Part shown: piece after piece, positions 37,475-47,081 of the stretch | Position numbering within the stretch: the stretch's first letter is position 1 | Layout of the letters: the number at the start of each line of letters is the position of its first letter | NCBI GenBank assembly: GCA_002359895.1 | Contig: DEOB01000010.1 | Coordinates: 587,575 to 651,574, forward strand | Direction of reading: 5' to 3' | DNA: 64,000 nucleotides | Source of the DNA: Stenotrophomonas sp. UBA2629 | GTDB taxonomy: Bacteria > Pseudomonadota > Gammaproteobacteria > Xanthomonadales > Xanthomonadaceae | The notes under the pieces: generated by a model | Database searches by the model: none | Told to the model about the DNA's origin: nothing | The model's input: only the letters and a program-made list of their open reading frames with translations | Made by a program: the position numbers and the translations under genes

Positions 37475-38176
37475 TCAGACGATCACGCCGCTGCAGCGGG
37501 CAAGGTCGCCAAGTCGTGCGTCGAAGCGATCGCCGGGTTGCAGCGGGGCCACACCGGCCGGCGTGCCCATGTACACCAGGTCGCCCGCACGCAGTGCGTA
37601 GAGTTTGGACAGTTCGTGCAGGATGTCCGGCACGTTCCAGATCATCTGGTCCAGAGTGGAACTCTGCCGCTGCTGGCCATTGATCTCCAGCGTCAGCGTC
37701 AGCGGTGGCAGCTCGCTTATCTGTTCGGCGAGCACCAGCGTGCTGATCGGGGCGGAATGGTCGAAGCCCTTGGCGATATCCCACGGGCCGCCCTTTGCTT
37801 TGGCCGCCGCCTGCAGGTCGCGGCGGGTGAGGTCCAGTCCCACGCCGTAGGCCAGCACCAGCGACAAGGCGTCTTCCAACGGCAACACGCCGGCCGGCGC
37901 GTCCTTGCCCAGCGCGACCACCAGCTCAACTTCATGGTGCAGATCGGAAGTGCCGGATGGGTACGGCACCGCCGCATCGCCAATGACCACCGCATCGGCG
38001 GGCTTCATGAAGAACATCGGCTGGCCGCGCTCGGTGGCAGCGGGCACCGCCGCGCCCATCTCGCGTGCGTGATCGGCAAAGTTGCGGCCCACGCAGTAAA
38101 TGCGGCGGACGGGGAACGTGCCACCGCCGGCCACCGGCACGCGGGGCTGGAGCGGGGTGGGGATCAGATCGGTCAT
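37475..38176 (-). CDS. Fumarylacetoacetate (FAA) hydrolase family protein
   Basis: A 233-residue FAH-superfamily enzyme. It has [27 protein letters not shown], the acidic metal-ligand stretch [11 protein letters not shown], and the C-terminal [19 protein letters not shown]. Members act on fumarylpyruvate, acylpyruvates or oxaloacetate, with Mg2+ bound by the E-E-D triad. The specific substrate is not determined here. It is encoded 58 bp upstream of mscL on the same strand. Confidence 0.9.
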   Translation of the reverse strand: MTDLIPTPLQPRVPVAGGGTFPVRRIYCVGRNFADHAREMGAAVPAATERGQPMFFMKPADAVVIGDAAVPYPSGTSDLHHEVELVVALGKDAPAGVLPLEDALSLVLAYGVGLDLTRRDLQAAAKAKGGPWDIAKGFDHSAPISTLVLAEQISELPPLTLTLEINGQQRQSSTLDQMIWNVPDILHELSKLYALRAGDLVYMGTPAGVAPLQPGDRFDARLGDLARCSGVIV

Positions 38177-38217
38177 GGTGTGGGGTCCGCAGTGAAACGA
38201 CAGCGAAGTCTAGCGGA

Positions 38218-38322
38218 TCAGGCAGGCTTGTCTGCGGCACGGCACCTGCGTTGGTAGATGCCGAGGAAAGGCAGAACCAGGCAGATCAACAGGTACGGCT
38301 TTCTGGCGGGGGCTTGGTACAC
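38218..38322 (-). CDS. Possible tiny membrane protein (34 aa)
   Basis: A GTG-initiated frame that would give a short protein with one hydrophobic helix (YLLICLVLPFLGIYQ) followed by a basic tail (RRCRA). It lies just past the terminator of the small membrane protein gene at 38375 and has no clear RBS. The composition looks protein-like (a TM segment followed by positive residues), but it may equally be chance or the remnant of a larger gene. Confidence 0.25.
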   Translation of the reverse strand: MYQAPARKPYLLICLVLPFLGIYQRRCRAADKPA

Positions 38323-38328
38323 AAACAA

Positions 38329-38353
38329 AAAATCCCGCAGGTCGCGGGATTTT
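38329..38353 (-). terminator. Terminator after the small membrane protein gene
   Basis: A 10-bp stem (38329-38338 with 38344-38353) with a 5-nt loop. On the minus strand it is followed by a T-rich run (GGGATTTTTTGTTTG). It lies 21 bp past the stop at 38375. Confidence 0.88.
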
Positions 38354-38374
38354 CTGGATGCAGGCTGCGATGTT

Positions 38375-38656
38375 TCAGTGCGCCTGGGGCAGAGCGGCCT
38401 TGCGTATCACGCGGTACTCGGCATCCACCACATTGGGCGCGGCTTTGCGGGCGGCGCGTGCCTTGCGCGATGCCAGCAGCTTCCAGCCCAGACCCACCAG
38501 AATCATCGCCGCGCCGACAAACACGCCGGCCACAATCATCACCGCCAGCAGCGCCAAGCCAAGCAGGCCCAAAGCAATCCGCACGAGCGGGTTGCGCGGC
38601 TTGCGCGGCGCGAACAGGTTGCGGAGTTTGGAAAACTGGACGGAATGAATGTTCAT
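38375..38656 (-). CDS. Small hypothetical inner-membrane protein
   Basis: A 93-residue protein I cannot assign to a named family. It has a basic N-terminus (FSKLRNLFAPRKPRNPL), two closely spaced hydrophobic segments (about 26-56, LALLAVMIVAGVFVGAAMIL) and a basic C-terminal tail (ASRKARAARKAAP). A dedicated terminator just downstream supports it as a real transcription unit. No enzymatic motif is visible. Confidence 0.7.
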   Translation of the reverse strand: MNIHSVQFSKLRNLFAPRKPRNPLVRIALGLLGLALLAVMIVAGVFVGAAMILVGLGWKLLASRKARAARKAAPNVVDAEYRVIRKAALPQAH

Positions 38657-38831
38657 TAAGATCTGGTGACAGTGAGTCTGCGTGGAAGTATCGGTGCCGC
38701 CGCCACTCTATGCGTAAATTTGTCGTTAAATTTTGGTCACTTAGCGATGGGTGCGGCTTGCGAGTCATGCTTCGTCCATCCCCGTGGCACACGCATGCGA
38801 CAATCGCGCCCCTGATTGTTGCGGCGTTCCA

Positions 38832-39179
38832 ATGACCATCCTCCCTTCCTCCGAAACTGAATTGGCACAGCTCGATGCCTTGCCCGATCAAGGCTTCCAC
38901 GCGGTGACGGCGGTGCTGGATGGCGATGCGGAAACACTGGTGCTGTACCGCGATGGTGACCAGGTGCGTGCCTGGTTGAACGTCTGCCCGCACGCCGGGC
39001 GCGCGCTGGACTGGGCACCGGGCCAGTTTCTGAAAAGCCGCGAAGGCCATTTGGTATGCGCCGTCCACGGTGCTTCGTTTGAGTTGCAGGGCGGCGTCTG
39101 TGTAGCGGGCCCCTGTCGAGGCGATTCACTGCGCGCGGTGCCGGTGCAGGTGCGCGAAGGGCGCGTGTTGCTGGCCTGA
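38832..39179 (+). CDS. Rieske [2Fe-2S] domain protein
   Basis: A 115-residue single-domain Rieske ferredoxin-like protein. The cluster ligands are visible as CPHAGR and CAVHGASF (C-X-H ... C-X2-H). There is no membrane anchor or signal peptide, so it resembles soluble Rieske ferredoxins or the small NirD-like electron carriers rather than the bc1 subunit. The ATG at 38832 is the best start; the upstream extension is not conserved-looking. No partner oxygenase or reductase is nearby, so its electron acceptor is unknown. Confidence 0.88.
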   Translation: MTILPSSETELAQLDALPDQGFHAVTAVLDGDAETLVLYRDGDQVRAWLNVCPHAGRALDWAPGQFLKSREGHLVCAVHGASFELQGGVCVAGPCRGDSLRAVPVQVREGRVLLA

Positions 39180-39259
39180 GCAACTATGGCTGAAGGTGAC
39201 GCTGCCTTTGCTGCCAATCCGCCTTTTTCACTATTTGTTCGTGCCGCGCTGACAGTCCG

Positions 39260-39282
39260 CGCGTGCTGGCGAGCAGCACGCG
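39260..39282. terminator. Hairpin between the convergent Rieske and SLC13 genes
   Basis: A 9-bp perfect GC-rich stem (39260-39268 with 39274-39282) with a 5-nt loop between convergent genes. There is no U-tract on either side, so the terminator role is tentative. Confidence 0.45.
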
Positions 39283-39296
39283 GCTGCGTACGCAGC

Positions 39297-41144
39297 TCAG
39301 AACATGATGTTGATCATCACCACGACGATCAGCGTGTACAGCAGCGACAGCGGCCCCGCCACGCGCCACATTTCGCGCGGCATGTACTTGGCCGGGCCCA
39401 TCGCCATCGAGATGACCGGGTTTGAAGCCGTCATCAGGTTGTTGGAGGCCGACAGCGCCACGATCAACGCAAACGCCGTGGGGTTGCCGCCGGCGGCCAA
39501 GGCCAGGTTCACTGCGATGGGCACCATCACGATGGTCGCGCCGACATGGCTGATGACCAGTGAGAACGCCGTGGTCAGCAACGCCAATGCCAGTTCCAAC
39601 ACCCACACCGGAATGCCGGTGGGCAGTTTGTCGATGGTGTGACCGGCAATCCACGCCGCCGCACCGCTGCTGTCCATCGCCCAACCCAGCGGAATCAACC
39701 CGGCCATCATGAAGATGGTTTTCCAGTTGATGGACGCATAGGCCTCGTCCATGCGCAGCACGCCGGTCAGCAGCATGCCGGCCACGCCGGTGAGCAGGGT
39801 CAGGGCGACCGGCAGGCGCGAGGTGAGCGCGATGATGATGGTGATGGCGAAGATCGCCATGGCGATCTTGAACTTGTGCGGGCGCTGCTCGCCTTTCGGG
39901 TAGTCGGTGACCACCACAAAATCGCGGCTCTCCGCAGCGGTGGCCAAATCCTGCCAGATGCTGTGGAACACCAGCATGTCGCCGGCACGCAGCGGTGTGT
40001 TGCGCACGTCCTCGCGGATGACCTGCTTGTCGCGGTTGATCGCCAGCAGGCTGATGCCGCGCTCTTTGCGTAGGCGCAGTTCACCGGCGGTTTTGCCGAT
40101 GACCCGCGAAGTAGGCGGAACCACCGCTTCGGAAATGCCCGCGCGGGCCGGGTTGAACAGATCACCCAGTTGTTTCAGGCGCGAGGACATGCGCAGAAAC
40201 TGGTTCTGCGCGAAATCGGACACCTGTTGGCGCGGGCCCATCACACCGATGGCGCTGCCCACCCAGATGCGCATGTCCGCAGGCGGTGACAGACGGGTGT
40301 CATCGCCGGTTTTCAACGCGAGCAGCAACGGTGCATCGAACAGGTTTTCGGCCTCGCCCACGGTCATGCCGACCAGTGGACTCTCGGCGGTGACCAGCAA
40401 CTCGAAGACATCGCCTTCGATGCCGTAAGCCTTGGCGAAATAGCTTTCGGTGCGTGCCGGGGCCTGCCCGTCTTCGCTGACGCCTTCTTCTTCCTTCAAT
40501 TTGCGGCTGCCGTAAAAACGGAAGTACAGCAGCGAGGCAATCAGCAACGCCACACCAATGGGCAGCGGCGCGAACATGCGCAGCGGCTCGATGGTGGCTG
40601 AGCCGGAGGGCAGGTTGTTGTTGGCTGACACCAGCAGATCGTTGAGCAGAATCAACGGCGAGTTGCCGACCATGGTCAACGCGCCGCCCATCACGATGGC
40701 CGCGGAAATAGGCAGCAGTTGGCGCTTGAGCGTGAGCGCGGTGCGCGACGCCAAGCGCGATGCCACCGGCAGATACAGCGCCATCACCGAAGGGTTCTGC
40801 ATGAACGAGGAGTTCAAGCCGGCGGTTGCACTGGTGAGCAGCAACAACCGTTGTTCAAGCCCGTGTGAACGCCGCAACAGCCAGCCGGCCAATCGATTCA
40901 GCGCGCCGGTGCGGTCCAGCCCGGCGCCCAGAATGGTGGTGGCGATGATGCTCATCACCGCGTTGCCGGAGAAGCCGCCGAAGATTTCCTCCGGCGCGAT
41001 CAGGCCGGTGACGCCCAACACCACCATCACCACCAACGCCACCACGTCGGCGCGGATGCGCTCGAACAGGAACATCGCCATCGTGAAACCAACCAGCCCG
41101 AGGACGAGCTTCATGTCGGTGGTCAGCGTCAGCGCGGTATCCAT
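39297..41144 (-). CDS. SLC13-type permease with two TrkA-C (RCK_C) domains
   Basis: A 615-residue inner-membrane transporter of the divalent anion:sodium symporter/ArsB-like superfamily. Two blocks of hydrophobic helices (about 10-215 and 425-615) flank a cytoplasmic insert (about 225-410). The insert carries two TrkA-C-like modules (DVFELLVTAESPLVGMTVGEAE, then VIGKTAGELRLRKERGISLLAINR). The repeats SSFMQNPSVMALYLP and ALSASNNLMTASNPV fit the substrate-binding hairpins of the family. The substrate (sulfate, dicarboxylate or another anion) cannot be read from the sequence. Confidence 0.88.
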   Translation of the reverse strand: MDTALTLTTDMKLVLGLVGFTMAMFLFERIRADVVALVVMVVLGVTGLIAPEEIFGGFSGNAVMSIIATTILGAGLDRTGALNRLAGWLLRRSHGLEQRLLLLTSATAGLNSSFMQNPSVMALYLPVASRLASRTALTLKRQLLPISAAIVMGGALTMVGNSPLILLNDLLVSANNNLPSGSATIEPLRMFAPLPIGVALLIASLLYFRFYGSRKLKEEEGVSEDGQAPARTESYFAKAYGIEGDVFELLVTAESPLVGMTVGEAENLFDAPLLLALKTGDDTRLSPPADMRIWVGSAIGVMGPRQQVSDFAQNQFLRMSSRLKQLGDLFNPARAGISEAVVPPTSRVIGKTAGELRLRKERGISLLAINRDKQVIREDVRNTPLRAGDMLVFHSIWQDLATAAESRDFVVVTDYPKGEQRPHKFKIAMAIFAITIIIALTSRLPVALTLLTGVAGMLLTGVLRMDEAYASINWKTIFMMAGLIPLGWAMDSSGAAAWIAGHTIDKLPTGIPVWVLELALALLTTAFSLVISHVGATIVMVPIAVNLALAAGGNPTAFALIVALSASNNLMTASNPVISMAMGPAKYMPREMWRVAGPLSLLYTLIVVVMINIMF

Positions 41145-41172
41145 GCGGCGGTGGTTCCTTCAGCAGCCCAGG

Positions 41173-41907
41173 TCAGGTGCGGTCGTACAACAGATCCCAC
41201 ACACCGTGGCCGAGCTTTTGGCCACGGGTCTCGAAGTGGGTTTGCGGGCGCCAGTCCGGGCGCGGCACGCTGCCACGTGGGCCGGCGCGGTTGACCAGGC
41301 CGGCGGTGACATCCAGCACGTCCCACATCTGCTCGGCGTAGTCGGCCCAGTCGGTAGCGCAATGCAGGCGACCACCCGGGCGCAGCTTGCGCACCAGCAG
41401 TTCGGCGAATGCCGGCTGCAGCAGGCGACGCTTGTTGTGGCGCTTCTTGTGCCACGGATCGGGGAAGTAGATGCGCACTTCGTCCAACGCACCGTCGGCG
41501 ATTTCTTTCTCCAGCACTTCCACCGCATCGTGGTGGTAGAGCTTGACGTGGTCGGCGTTGTCGTCGGCCAGTGCGTTGAGCAGGCGGCCGACACCCGGCG
41601 CATGCACTTCAATGCCGATGTAATCCTTGGACGGATCAAACTGCGCGGCGTAGCGCAGTGCTGCGCCGTTGCCAAAACCAATCTCCAACACCTTGGGCGC
41701 GTTGCGGCCGAAGGTGGCGTCGAGGTCGCGCGGCTCACCGTTGAAGTCGATGCCGAAGCGCGGCCAGCGCTCATCGAACGCACGCTGCTGTGCCGGGGTG
41801 AAGCGGCCTTGGCGCAACACGAAGCTGCGTACTTCGCGGCGGCCTTCGGTCACGGTGAACGGCTTGGGCGGTGCCTTGGAACCGGCGCTGTCAAAAGGAT
41901 TTGTCAT
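41173..41907 (-). CDS. trmB: tRNA (guanine-N7-)-methyltransferase
   Basis: A 244-residue SAM-dependent enzyme that makes m7G46 in the tRNA variable loop. Motifs: SAM site [28 protein letters not shown], and the family signature [17 protein letters not shown]. An N-terminal extension with [12 protein letters not shown] is typical of proteobacterial TrmB. Its start codon touches the thiG stop by one base, so it is likely co-transcribed with thiS-thiG. Confidence 0.96.
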   Translation of the reverse strand: MTNPFDSAGSKAPPKPFTVTEGRREVRSFVLRQGRFTPAQQRAFDERWPRFGIDFNGEPRDLDATFGRNAPKVLEIGFGNGAALRYAAQFDPSKDYIGIEVHAPGVGRLLNALADDNADHVKLYHHDAVEVLEKEIADGALDEVRIYFPDPWHKKRHNKRRLLQPAFAELLVRKLRPGGRLHCATDWADYAEQMWDVLDVTAGLVNRAGPRGSVPRPDWRPQTHFETRGQKLGHGVWDLLYDRT

Positions 41908-42701
41908 CAGCCGATCAACCCGTCAACAGGAGAGGACGCACTGGCATAACGCTTGCGCGGAATGCGCCCGGCCAAAAATGCCTCGCGGCCGGCTTCCACG
42001 GCCTTGCGCATGGCGCTGGCCATCAACACCGGGTTGCGGGCACCGGCAATGGCGGTGTTCATCAGCACGCCGTCGCAGCCCAGCTCCATGGCGATGGCCG
42101 CATCGGACGCGGTGCCCACGCCGGCATCGACAATGATCGGCACCTTGGCGTTTTCGATGATCTCGATGAGGTTGTACTTGTTCTGGATGCCAAGGCCAGA
42201 ACCAATTGGTGCGGCCAGCGGCATCACCGCAGCGCAGCCGATTTCTTCCAGGCGCTTGGCCAGGATGGGGTCATCGGAGGTGTAGACCATCACGTCGAAA
42301 CCGTCCTTCACCAGCTGCTCGGCCGCTTTGAGCGTGGCCATCACGTCGGGGTAAAGCGTCTTCTGGTCGCCCAGCACTTCAAGCTTGGTGAGGTTGTGGC
42401 CGTCCAACAGCTCACGCGCCAGGCGGCAGGTGCGCACCGCGTCTTCGGCGGTATAGCAGCCGGCGGTGTTGGGCAGGATGGCGTAGCGGTCCGGCGGCAG
42501 CACGTCCAGCAGATTGGGCTCGCCCGGGTTCTGGCCGATGTTGGTGCGGCGGATGGCGACGGTGACGATCTGGGCGCCAGCGGCCTCGGTGGCCAGGCGG
42601 GTTTCTTCCAGATCCTTGAACTTGCCGGTGCCGGTCAGCAACCGGGACGAATAGGTTTTGCCGGCGATGACCAGCGAATCGGAGGGTACATGTGCGTTCA
42701 T
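41907..42701 (-). CDS. thiG: Thiazole synthase
   Basis: A 264-residue TIM-barrel enzyme that makes the thiazole phosphate of thiamine from 1-deoxyxylulose-5-phosphate, ThiS thiocarboxylate and dehydroglycine. The conserved [20 protein letters not shown], Schiff-base lysine in [12 protein letters not shown] and [15 protein letters not shown] are present. The ATG at 42701 gives the normal family length; the open frame runs on upstream without conservation. It is encoded after thiS and before trmB on the same strand. Confidence 0.96.
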   Translation of the reverse strand: MNAHVPSDSLVIAGKTYSSRLLTGTGKFKDLEETRLATEAAGAQIVTVAIRRTNIGQNPGEPNLLDVLPPDRYAILPNTAGCYTAEDAVRTCRLARELLDGHNLTKLEVLGDQKTLYPDVMATLKAAEQLVKDGFDVMVYTSDDPILAKRLEEIGCAAVMPLAAPIGSGLGIQNKYNLIEIIENAKVPIIVDAGVGTASDAAIAMELGCDGVLMNTAIAGARNPVLMASAMRKAVEAGREAFLAGRIPRKRYASASSPVDGLIG

Positions 42702-42802
42702 TGCCGAATTATCACCCATCACGGCCAGCTTGGCCGTAGCTGCTGTGTGAGTGCGGATGTCGTTTGCGGAGTGGGCAATGGATGTGGTGCGGGTTGATCG
42801 GC

Positions 42803-43003
42803 TCAACCACCGCCCAGCGCGTGGACGATTTCCACCACGTCGCCTTCTTTCAACCGGTACTCGCCATGCTGGCTGCGCGGCACGATTTCGTTGTTGACCT
42901 CCACCGCCACGCGACGTTCGGCCAGGCCTTCGGCGGCCAGCAGTTCAATCAAGGTGAGGGGAGTGGAGAGCGGGCGGGTTTCGCCATTGAGCTGGATGTT
43001 CAT
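42803..43003 (-). CDS. thiS: Sulfur carrier protein ThiS
   Basis: A 66-residue beta-grasp carrier protein ending in the required Gly-Gly (HALGGG), which is adenylated and thiocarboxylated to donate sulfur to ThiG. It has the typical MNIQLNGE start and [13 protein letters not shown]. It is the first gene of thiS-thiG-trmB. No TPP-riboswitch sequence was found in the 139 bp upstream, so regulation is unclear. Confidence 0.95.
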   Translation of the reverse strand: MNIQLNGETRPLSTPLTLIELLAAEGLAERRVAVEVNNEIVPRSQHGEYRLKEGDVVEIVHALGGG

Positions 43004-43142
43004 GCGGCCATTTTGGCCAGTGGCGGTGCAAATGCCCAGTTGTCATGCGGCGGCGCAGCGTGTGCGTCTTCCGGGGGAATGAAAAAATAACAACGTGCGG
43101 CGGCGTATGCGCCCCGCCTCCCCCCGATGTCAGGAGTTTCAT

Positions 43143-44966
43143 ATGTCATTCGTTTCCCGCCCGCTGCGCTCGGCCATGGCCGTCGCAATTGCTTTGGCTG
43201 CCGTGCCGGCAATGGCGCAGTCGCCGTTTTCCAAGACCGTATTCTTCGGCGACAGCCTGACCGACACCGGCCATTTCCGCCCGGTGCTGCAGAAGCTTGA
43301 TCCGAATGGCGCCCTGGTGGGCCGCTTCACCACCAACCCGGGCTGGGTGTGGTCGGACTATCTGGCCAACCATTACGGCACCAATGCACTGCCCAATGGC
43401 AACGGCCAGGGCGGTGACAATTACGCCGTCGGCGGTGCCCGCGTGGGCGTGGACGAAGTGGGGCTGCTGGGCCCGACGCCTTCGCTGAAGACCCAGGCGG
43501 CTGGCTACCTGGCCGCCAACGGCGGCAAGGCCGACGCCAATGTGCTGTACACCGTGTGGGGCGGCCCCAACGATCTGTTCGCCGCGCAGAAGGCGCCCGC
43601 ACAGGCCCAGGCCATCATCGGTGCGGCGGTAACGGACCAGATCACCCTGGTCGGTGGCCTGAAGGCCGCGGGCGCGGAGTACGTGCTGGTGCCGAATCTG
43701 CCGGACATCGGCCTGACCCCGGACGCACGTGCCGGCGGTGCCTTGGGCATGGCGCAGGGCACGGCGACGGCCAAGCTCTACAACGACGCGCTGTACGGCG
43801 GGTTGAAGCAGGCGGGCATCGACTTCATTCCGCTGGATACCTTCACCATCCTTCAGGAAATCGTGGCTTCGCCGGGCGCCTACGGCTTCACCAATGTCAC
43901 CGACAAGGCCTGCAGTTCGCTTTCTTCGGTGACCTGTACCCCGTTGAACTTCACCGCGCCCAACGCCGGCAACACCTATGTGTTCGCTGACGGCGTGCAT
44001 CCGACCACGGCCGCGCACCAGATTCTGGGCGAGTACGCCATCTCGGTGCTGGAGGCTCCGCGCTTCCAGCAGATTCTGAGCCACTCGGCACAGACCACCG
44101 GCCGCGCGCGCGCCGACCAGGTTGGCATGCACCTGGCCGGTCGCCCGGCGGACGGCCTGAGCTGGTGGGGCAACGTGCGGGGCGACATGCAGCGCTACGC
44201 GCACGCGGACCTGTACGACGGCATGGCCCCGGCCGGCCTGTTCGGTGTGGACTGGGCGCGTGACGGCATGGTCGTGGGCGGCTTCGCCGGTTATGGGCGC
44301 ATGGATGCGGATTTCGGCAACAACAAGGGCGACTTCACCCAGGACGACACCACGCTGGGTCTGTTTGCCGGCTGGTACGGCGACAACATGTGGGTCAACG
44401 GCCAGCTCAGCTACAGCTGGTTGGGCTATGACGTCACCCGCAAGGTGCAGCTTGGCCCGGCCACCCGCACCCACACCGGTTCGCCCGACGGCAGCAACCT
44501 GACCGCCGCGATCAACGCCGGCTACGAGTTCGGCCAGCAGGGCGGCTTCCGCCATGGTCCGGTGGCGGCAGTCATCTGGCAGAAGGTCAAGCTCGACGGC
44601 TACACCGAAAGCAACACCAGTGCCACGGCATTGGGTTACGGCGACCAGGATGTGGATTCCACGGTTGGCCGTATCGGCTGGCAGGCCCGTTTCGACGGCG
44701 GTACGGTCAAGCCGTACGTGCAGGTCACCTACGACCACGAGTTCGAGGACACCGGCAAGCAGGCCAGTGCATGGCTGCAGACCGTGGCCAACGTGGGCAG
44801 CTACAAGGTGCCGGGCCTGGAGTTTGACCGTAACTACGTCACCGCCGTGCTCGGCGCACGGGTCAGCCTGTGGGGCTTGAACAGCAACATCGGCTTGAGC
44901 ACCACGACGATGCAGAAGTCAGCACGCGACGCCACCTTGTTCGCCAGCTTCAGCGGCGGCTTCTGA
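43143..44966 (+). CDS. GDSL esterase/lipase autotransporter
   Basis: A 607-residue type Va secreted esterase. A signal peptide ends near residue 25 (AAVPAMA). The SGNH/GDSL passenger (about 28-325) has the nucleophile S38 in FFGDSLTDTG, the NYAVGGARVG and WGGPNDLF blocks and the catalytic DGVHPTTAAH. The C-terminal autotransporter beta-barrel (about 345-607) ends in the aromatic SFSGGF required for outer-membrane insertion. It resembles EstA-type surface esterases. The ATG follows TCAGGAGTTTCAT. A good terminator follows 35 bp after the stop. Confidence 0.94.
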   Translation: MSFVSRPLRSAMAVAIALAAVPAMAQSPFSKTVFFGDSLTDTGHFRPVLQKLDPNGALVGRFTTNPGWVWSDYLANHYGTNALPNGNGQGGDNYAVGGARVGVDEVGLLGPTPSLKTQAAGYLAANGGKADANVLYTVWGGPNDLFAAQKAPAQAQAIIGAAVTDQITLVGGLKAAGAEYVLVPNLPDIGLTPDARAGGALGMAQGTATAKLYNDALYGGLKQAGIDFIPLDTFTILQEIVASPGAYGFTNVTDKACSSLSSVTCTPLNFTAPNAGNTYVFADGVHPTTAAHQILGEYAISVLEAPRFQQILSHSAQTTGRARADQVGMHLAGRPADGLSWWGNVRGDMQRYAHADLYDGMAPAGLFGVDWARDGMVVGGFAGYGRMDADFGNNKGDFTQDDTTLGLFAGWYGDNMWVNGQLSYSWLGYDVTRKVQLGPATRTHTGSPDGSNLTAAINAGYEFGQQGGFRHGPVAAVIWQKVKLDGYTESNTSATALGYGDQDVDSTVGRIGWQARFDGGTVKPYVQVTYDHEFEDTGKQASAWLQTVANVGSYKVPGLEFDRNYVTAVLGARVSLWGLNSNIGLSTTTMQKSARDATLFASFSGGF

Positions 44967-45001
44967 TCTGGCGTGAGCCGGAGCAGATAAAACAAGGACA
45001 C

Positions 45002-45031
45002 AAGAAGGGCAGCCTCAGGGCTGCCCTTCTT
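45002..45031 (+). terminator. Terminator after the GDSL autotransporter gene
   Basis: A 13-bp perfect stem (45002-45014 with 45019-45031) with a 4-nt loop, 35 bp past the stop. Confidence 0.85.
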
Positions 45032-45104
45032 CATTGCGCGGGTGGGAGTTCAGACGCCAGCCCTTGCCCAAAACAGGCGGGGCCGCATAGACTTGCCACG
45101 CTGC

Positions 45105-45178
45105 GCGGGTGTAGCTCAATGGTAGAGCAGAAGCTTCCCAAGCTTACGACGAGGGTTCGATTCCCTTCACCCGCTCCA
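45105..45178 (+). tRNA. tRNA-Gly (anticodon CCC)
   Basis: A 74-nt gene with a 7-bp acceptor stem (GCGGGTG with CACCCGC), the A-box (TAGCTCAATGGTAGAGC), an anticodon loop TTCCCAA with CCC at 45137-45139, a T-arm with GGTTCGATTCC, discriminator T and encoded CCA (45176-45178). The lowest pair of the anticodon stem as drawn is G-A, so the stem may pair slightly shifted. It reads the GGG glycine codon. Confidence 0.95.
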
Positions 45179-45378
45179 ACGCGCGCAGCCTCACTGTTTC
45201 CAGTGTCTCTTCTGGCGTTTCAGCGGCCTCGGCTTGTACCCCCTGCATCGGCCATAAACCTACCTCTACGGTGCTTGTTATTGGCCCGTTTCGGCGCGGT
45301 GACGACCGGTTGCATTGTCTTCGTCCAAGGCGGCTTACGGCGCGCTATGCTGCGCGCCTCCCGCCCGGCATCGCCGCG

Positions 45379-46254
45379 ATGAAACTCGCCATCCTCTCCC
45401 GCAACAGCAAGCTCTATTCCACCCGGCGTCTGGTTGAAGCCGGTCGCGCACGCGGCCACACGGTGCGGATCCTCGATCCGCTGCGCTGTTACATGCGCAT
45501 CACCGCCGATGGCTTCAGCATGCATTACAAGGGCCGGGCGCTGACCGGTTTCGATGCGGTGATTCCACGCATCGGTGCGTCCATTACCCGCTACGGCACG
45601 GCGGTGTTGCGGCAGTTCGAGATGATGGGCACGCGCACGCCCAACCCTTCCGATGCCATTCTGCGCGCGCGCGACAAACTGCGTGCGCATCAGATACTGG
45701 CCGCCAAGGGCATCGACATGCCGGTGACGGTGTTTGGCGACAACCCGGATGACACCGATGATCTGCTGTCCATGCTCGGTCCACCGCCGCATGTGGTGAA
45801 ACTCAGCGAAGGCACGCAGGGCAGGGGCGTGATCCTCACTGAAAAGCTCAGTGCGTCCAAAGGCACGGTCGAGGCGCTGCGCGGTCTGTACGCCAACTTC
45901 TTGGTCCAGGAATTCATTGCCGAGGCGCAGGGCGCCGATCTGCGTTGCCTGGTCGTGGGCGACCGGGTGGTGGCAACCATGCGCCGACAGGCGCAGGAGG
46001 GCGACTTCCGCTCCAACCTGCACGCCGGCGGCAGTGCCGAGGCGGTGGCCTGCAGCAAGGCCGAGCAGCAGGTGGCGGTGCGTTCGGCACGGGCGTTGGG
46101 GCTGGGCATTGCGGGCGTGGATCTGATCCGCTCACAGCGCGGCCCGCTGGTGCTGGAGGTCAACTCAACGCCGGGCCTGGAGGGTATCGAGAGCGTTTCT
46201 GGTGGTGATGTGGCCGGGCAGATGATTGATTACGTGACGCAACTCAAGCGTTGA
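45379..46254 (+). CDS. rimK: Ribosomal protein S6--L-glutamate ligase (RimK)
   Basis: A 291-residue ATP-grasp ligase that adds glutamate residues to the C-terminus of ribosomal protein S6 in known members. Evidence: [21 protein letters not shown] start, [16 protein letters not shown] (ATP-grasp), [21 protein letters not shown] and [14 protein letters not shown]. The start is the ATG at 45379; a longer open frame to 45271 is not conserved in character. A strong terminator follows at 46369. Confidence 0.93.
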   Translation: MKLAILSRNSKLYSTRRLVEAGRARGHTVRILDPLRCYMRITADGFSMHYKGRALTGFDAVIPRIGASITRYGTAVLRQFEMMGTRTPNPSDAILRARDKLRAHQILAAKGIDMPVTVFGDNPDDTDDLLSMLGPPPHVVKLSEGTQGRGVILTEKLSASKGTVEALRGLYANFLVQEFIAEAQGADLRCLVVGDRVVATMRRQAQEGDFRSNLHAGGSAEAVACSKAEQQVAVRSARALGLGIAGVDLIRSQRGPLVLEVNSTPGLEGIESVSGGDVAGQMIDYVTQLKR

Positions 46255-46368
46255 CGCCGCTCTGCAATTTGTTTGCACGGATTTAACAACCCCTTAATCC
46301 GCAGGGTTTTAGCCTGCACCCACTGTGCCCAGTTCTCCTCAGTGGGCCCGGTGATCGGGAATTCTTAC

Positions 46369-46402
46369 GGCCCTGGCGGTTTTCGCCAGGGCCTTGTTTT
46401 TA
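46369..46402 (+). terminator. Rho-independent terminator after rimK
   Basis: A 10-bp GC stem (46369-46378 with 46384-46393) and 5-nt loop followed by TTGTTTTTA. A separate 7-bp inverted repeat (46319-46325 with 46340-46346) lies between the rimK stop and this hairpin. Confidence 0.85.
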
Positions 46403-46473
46403 TTGGCAATTCTTTATGTTGTTGTGAAGCTTGAGCAGCGCTAGAGTGAGACGATTCTAAGGAGAGAGTCCGT

Positions 46474-46938
46474 ATGTCCCGCAAACTGCTTTTGTTGATG
46501 ATGTTGATGGCGCCGGGTGTTGCTTTGGCAAAACCGGCAGAGCTTCCGTTTCAGGCAGGCCAGCCGTTCCAGGCGCAGCAGCAGAAAGTGCGCGCGGACC
46601 TGCAGGGCGGCGAGGTTTACAGCGAAATATCGGCAGATGATCGTCATCGTGTGGTGGAAGCGCTGGATCGCATGTCCGTGCTGATCGGCGAGGGCACTGC
46701 AGAGTCGCTTTCACCCCAGAACAAGACGTTGTTGTTCAATGATCAGGAGCTGGTCAACACTGTATTGACCAAGGCGCGCGCGGACAGCCGGTTGATCTGC
46801 CGGCGTGAAAAAACCATCGGTTCCCAGATGACGTCGACGCAGTGCTATACCGTGGCCGAGCGTGAGCGCATGAAGCATGGCGCCCAAGGGCAGCTGCAGT
46901 CAGTGCAGGGCGGGATGAATTCAAAAGTGGGCAACTGA
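46474..46938 (+). CDS. Small secreted hypothetical protein
   Basis: A 154-residue exported protein. A clear signal peptide (MSRKLLLLMMLMAPGVALA, about 19) is followed by a charged helical domain with EVYSEISADDRHRVVEALDRMS and two cysteines (LICRREKTIG, STQCYTVAERERM). The RBS (AAGGAGAGAGTCC) is strong. I do not recognise a characterised family. It lies 143 bp upstream of the ColRS-like regulator and may or may not be linked to it. Confidence 0.75.
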   Translation: MSRKLLLLMMLMAPGVALAKPAELPFQAGQPFQAQQQKVRADLQGGEVYSEISADDRHRVVEALDRMSVLIGEGTAESLSPQNKTLLFNDQELVNTVLTKARADSRLICRREKTIGSQMTSTQCYTVAERERMKHGAQGQLQSVQGGMNSKVGN

Positions 46939-47030
46939 CCAACCAGGATTCGCGTGGCTCACCACGTAGCACAGCTTGCATTCGTGCTTTGATGTAAGAA
47001 ATTAACGAAGGCTGTGCTGTAATCCCAACG

Positions 47031-47049
47031 AGCGAGCGTAAAGCTCGCT
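47031..47049 (+). other. Hairpin in the leader of the response-regulator gene
   Basis: A 7-bp perfect stem AGCGAGC/GCTCGCT with GTAAA loop, extendable by a G-T and two further pairs. It ends 32 bp before the GTG start. It could be a terminator for the secreted-protein gene or a leader element; there is no U-run. Confidence 0.4.
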
Positions 47050-47081
47050 TGTACTTTCCAAGACATAAGGTCCCCGCACAC

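Noticed and set aside
42690..43142. TPP riboswitch upstream of thiS-thiG
   Set aside because: No THI-box-like CTGAGA or ACCCTTTGAACCTG sequence on the minus strand in the short leader.
45105..45178. tRNA-Gly as an integration site of a mobile element
   Set aside because: No integrase, no direct repeat of the tRNA 3' end was seen, and flanking genes are ordinary housekeeping genes.
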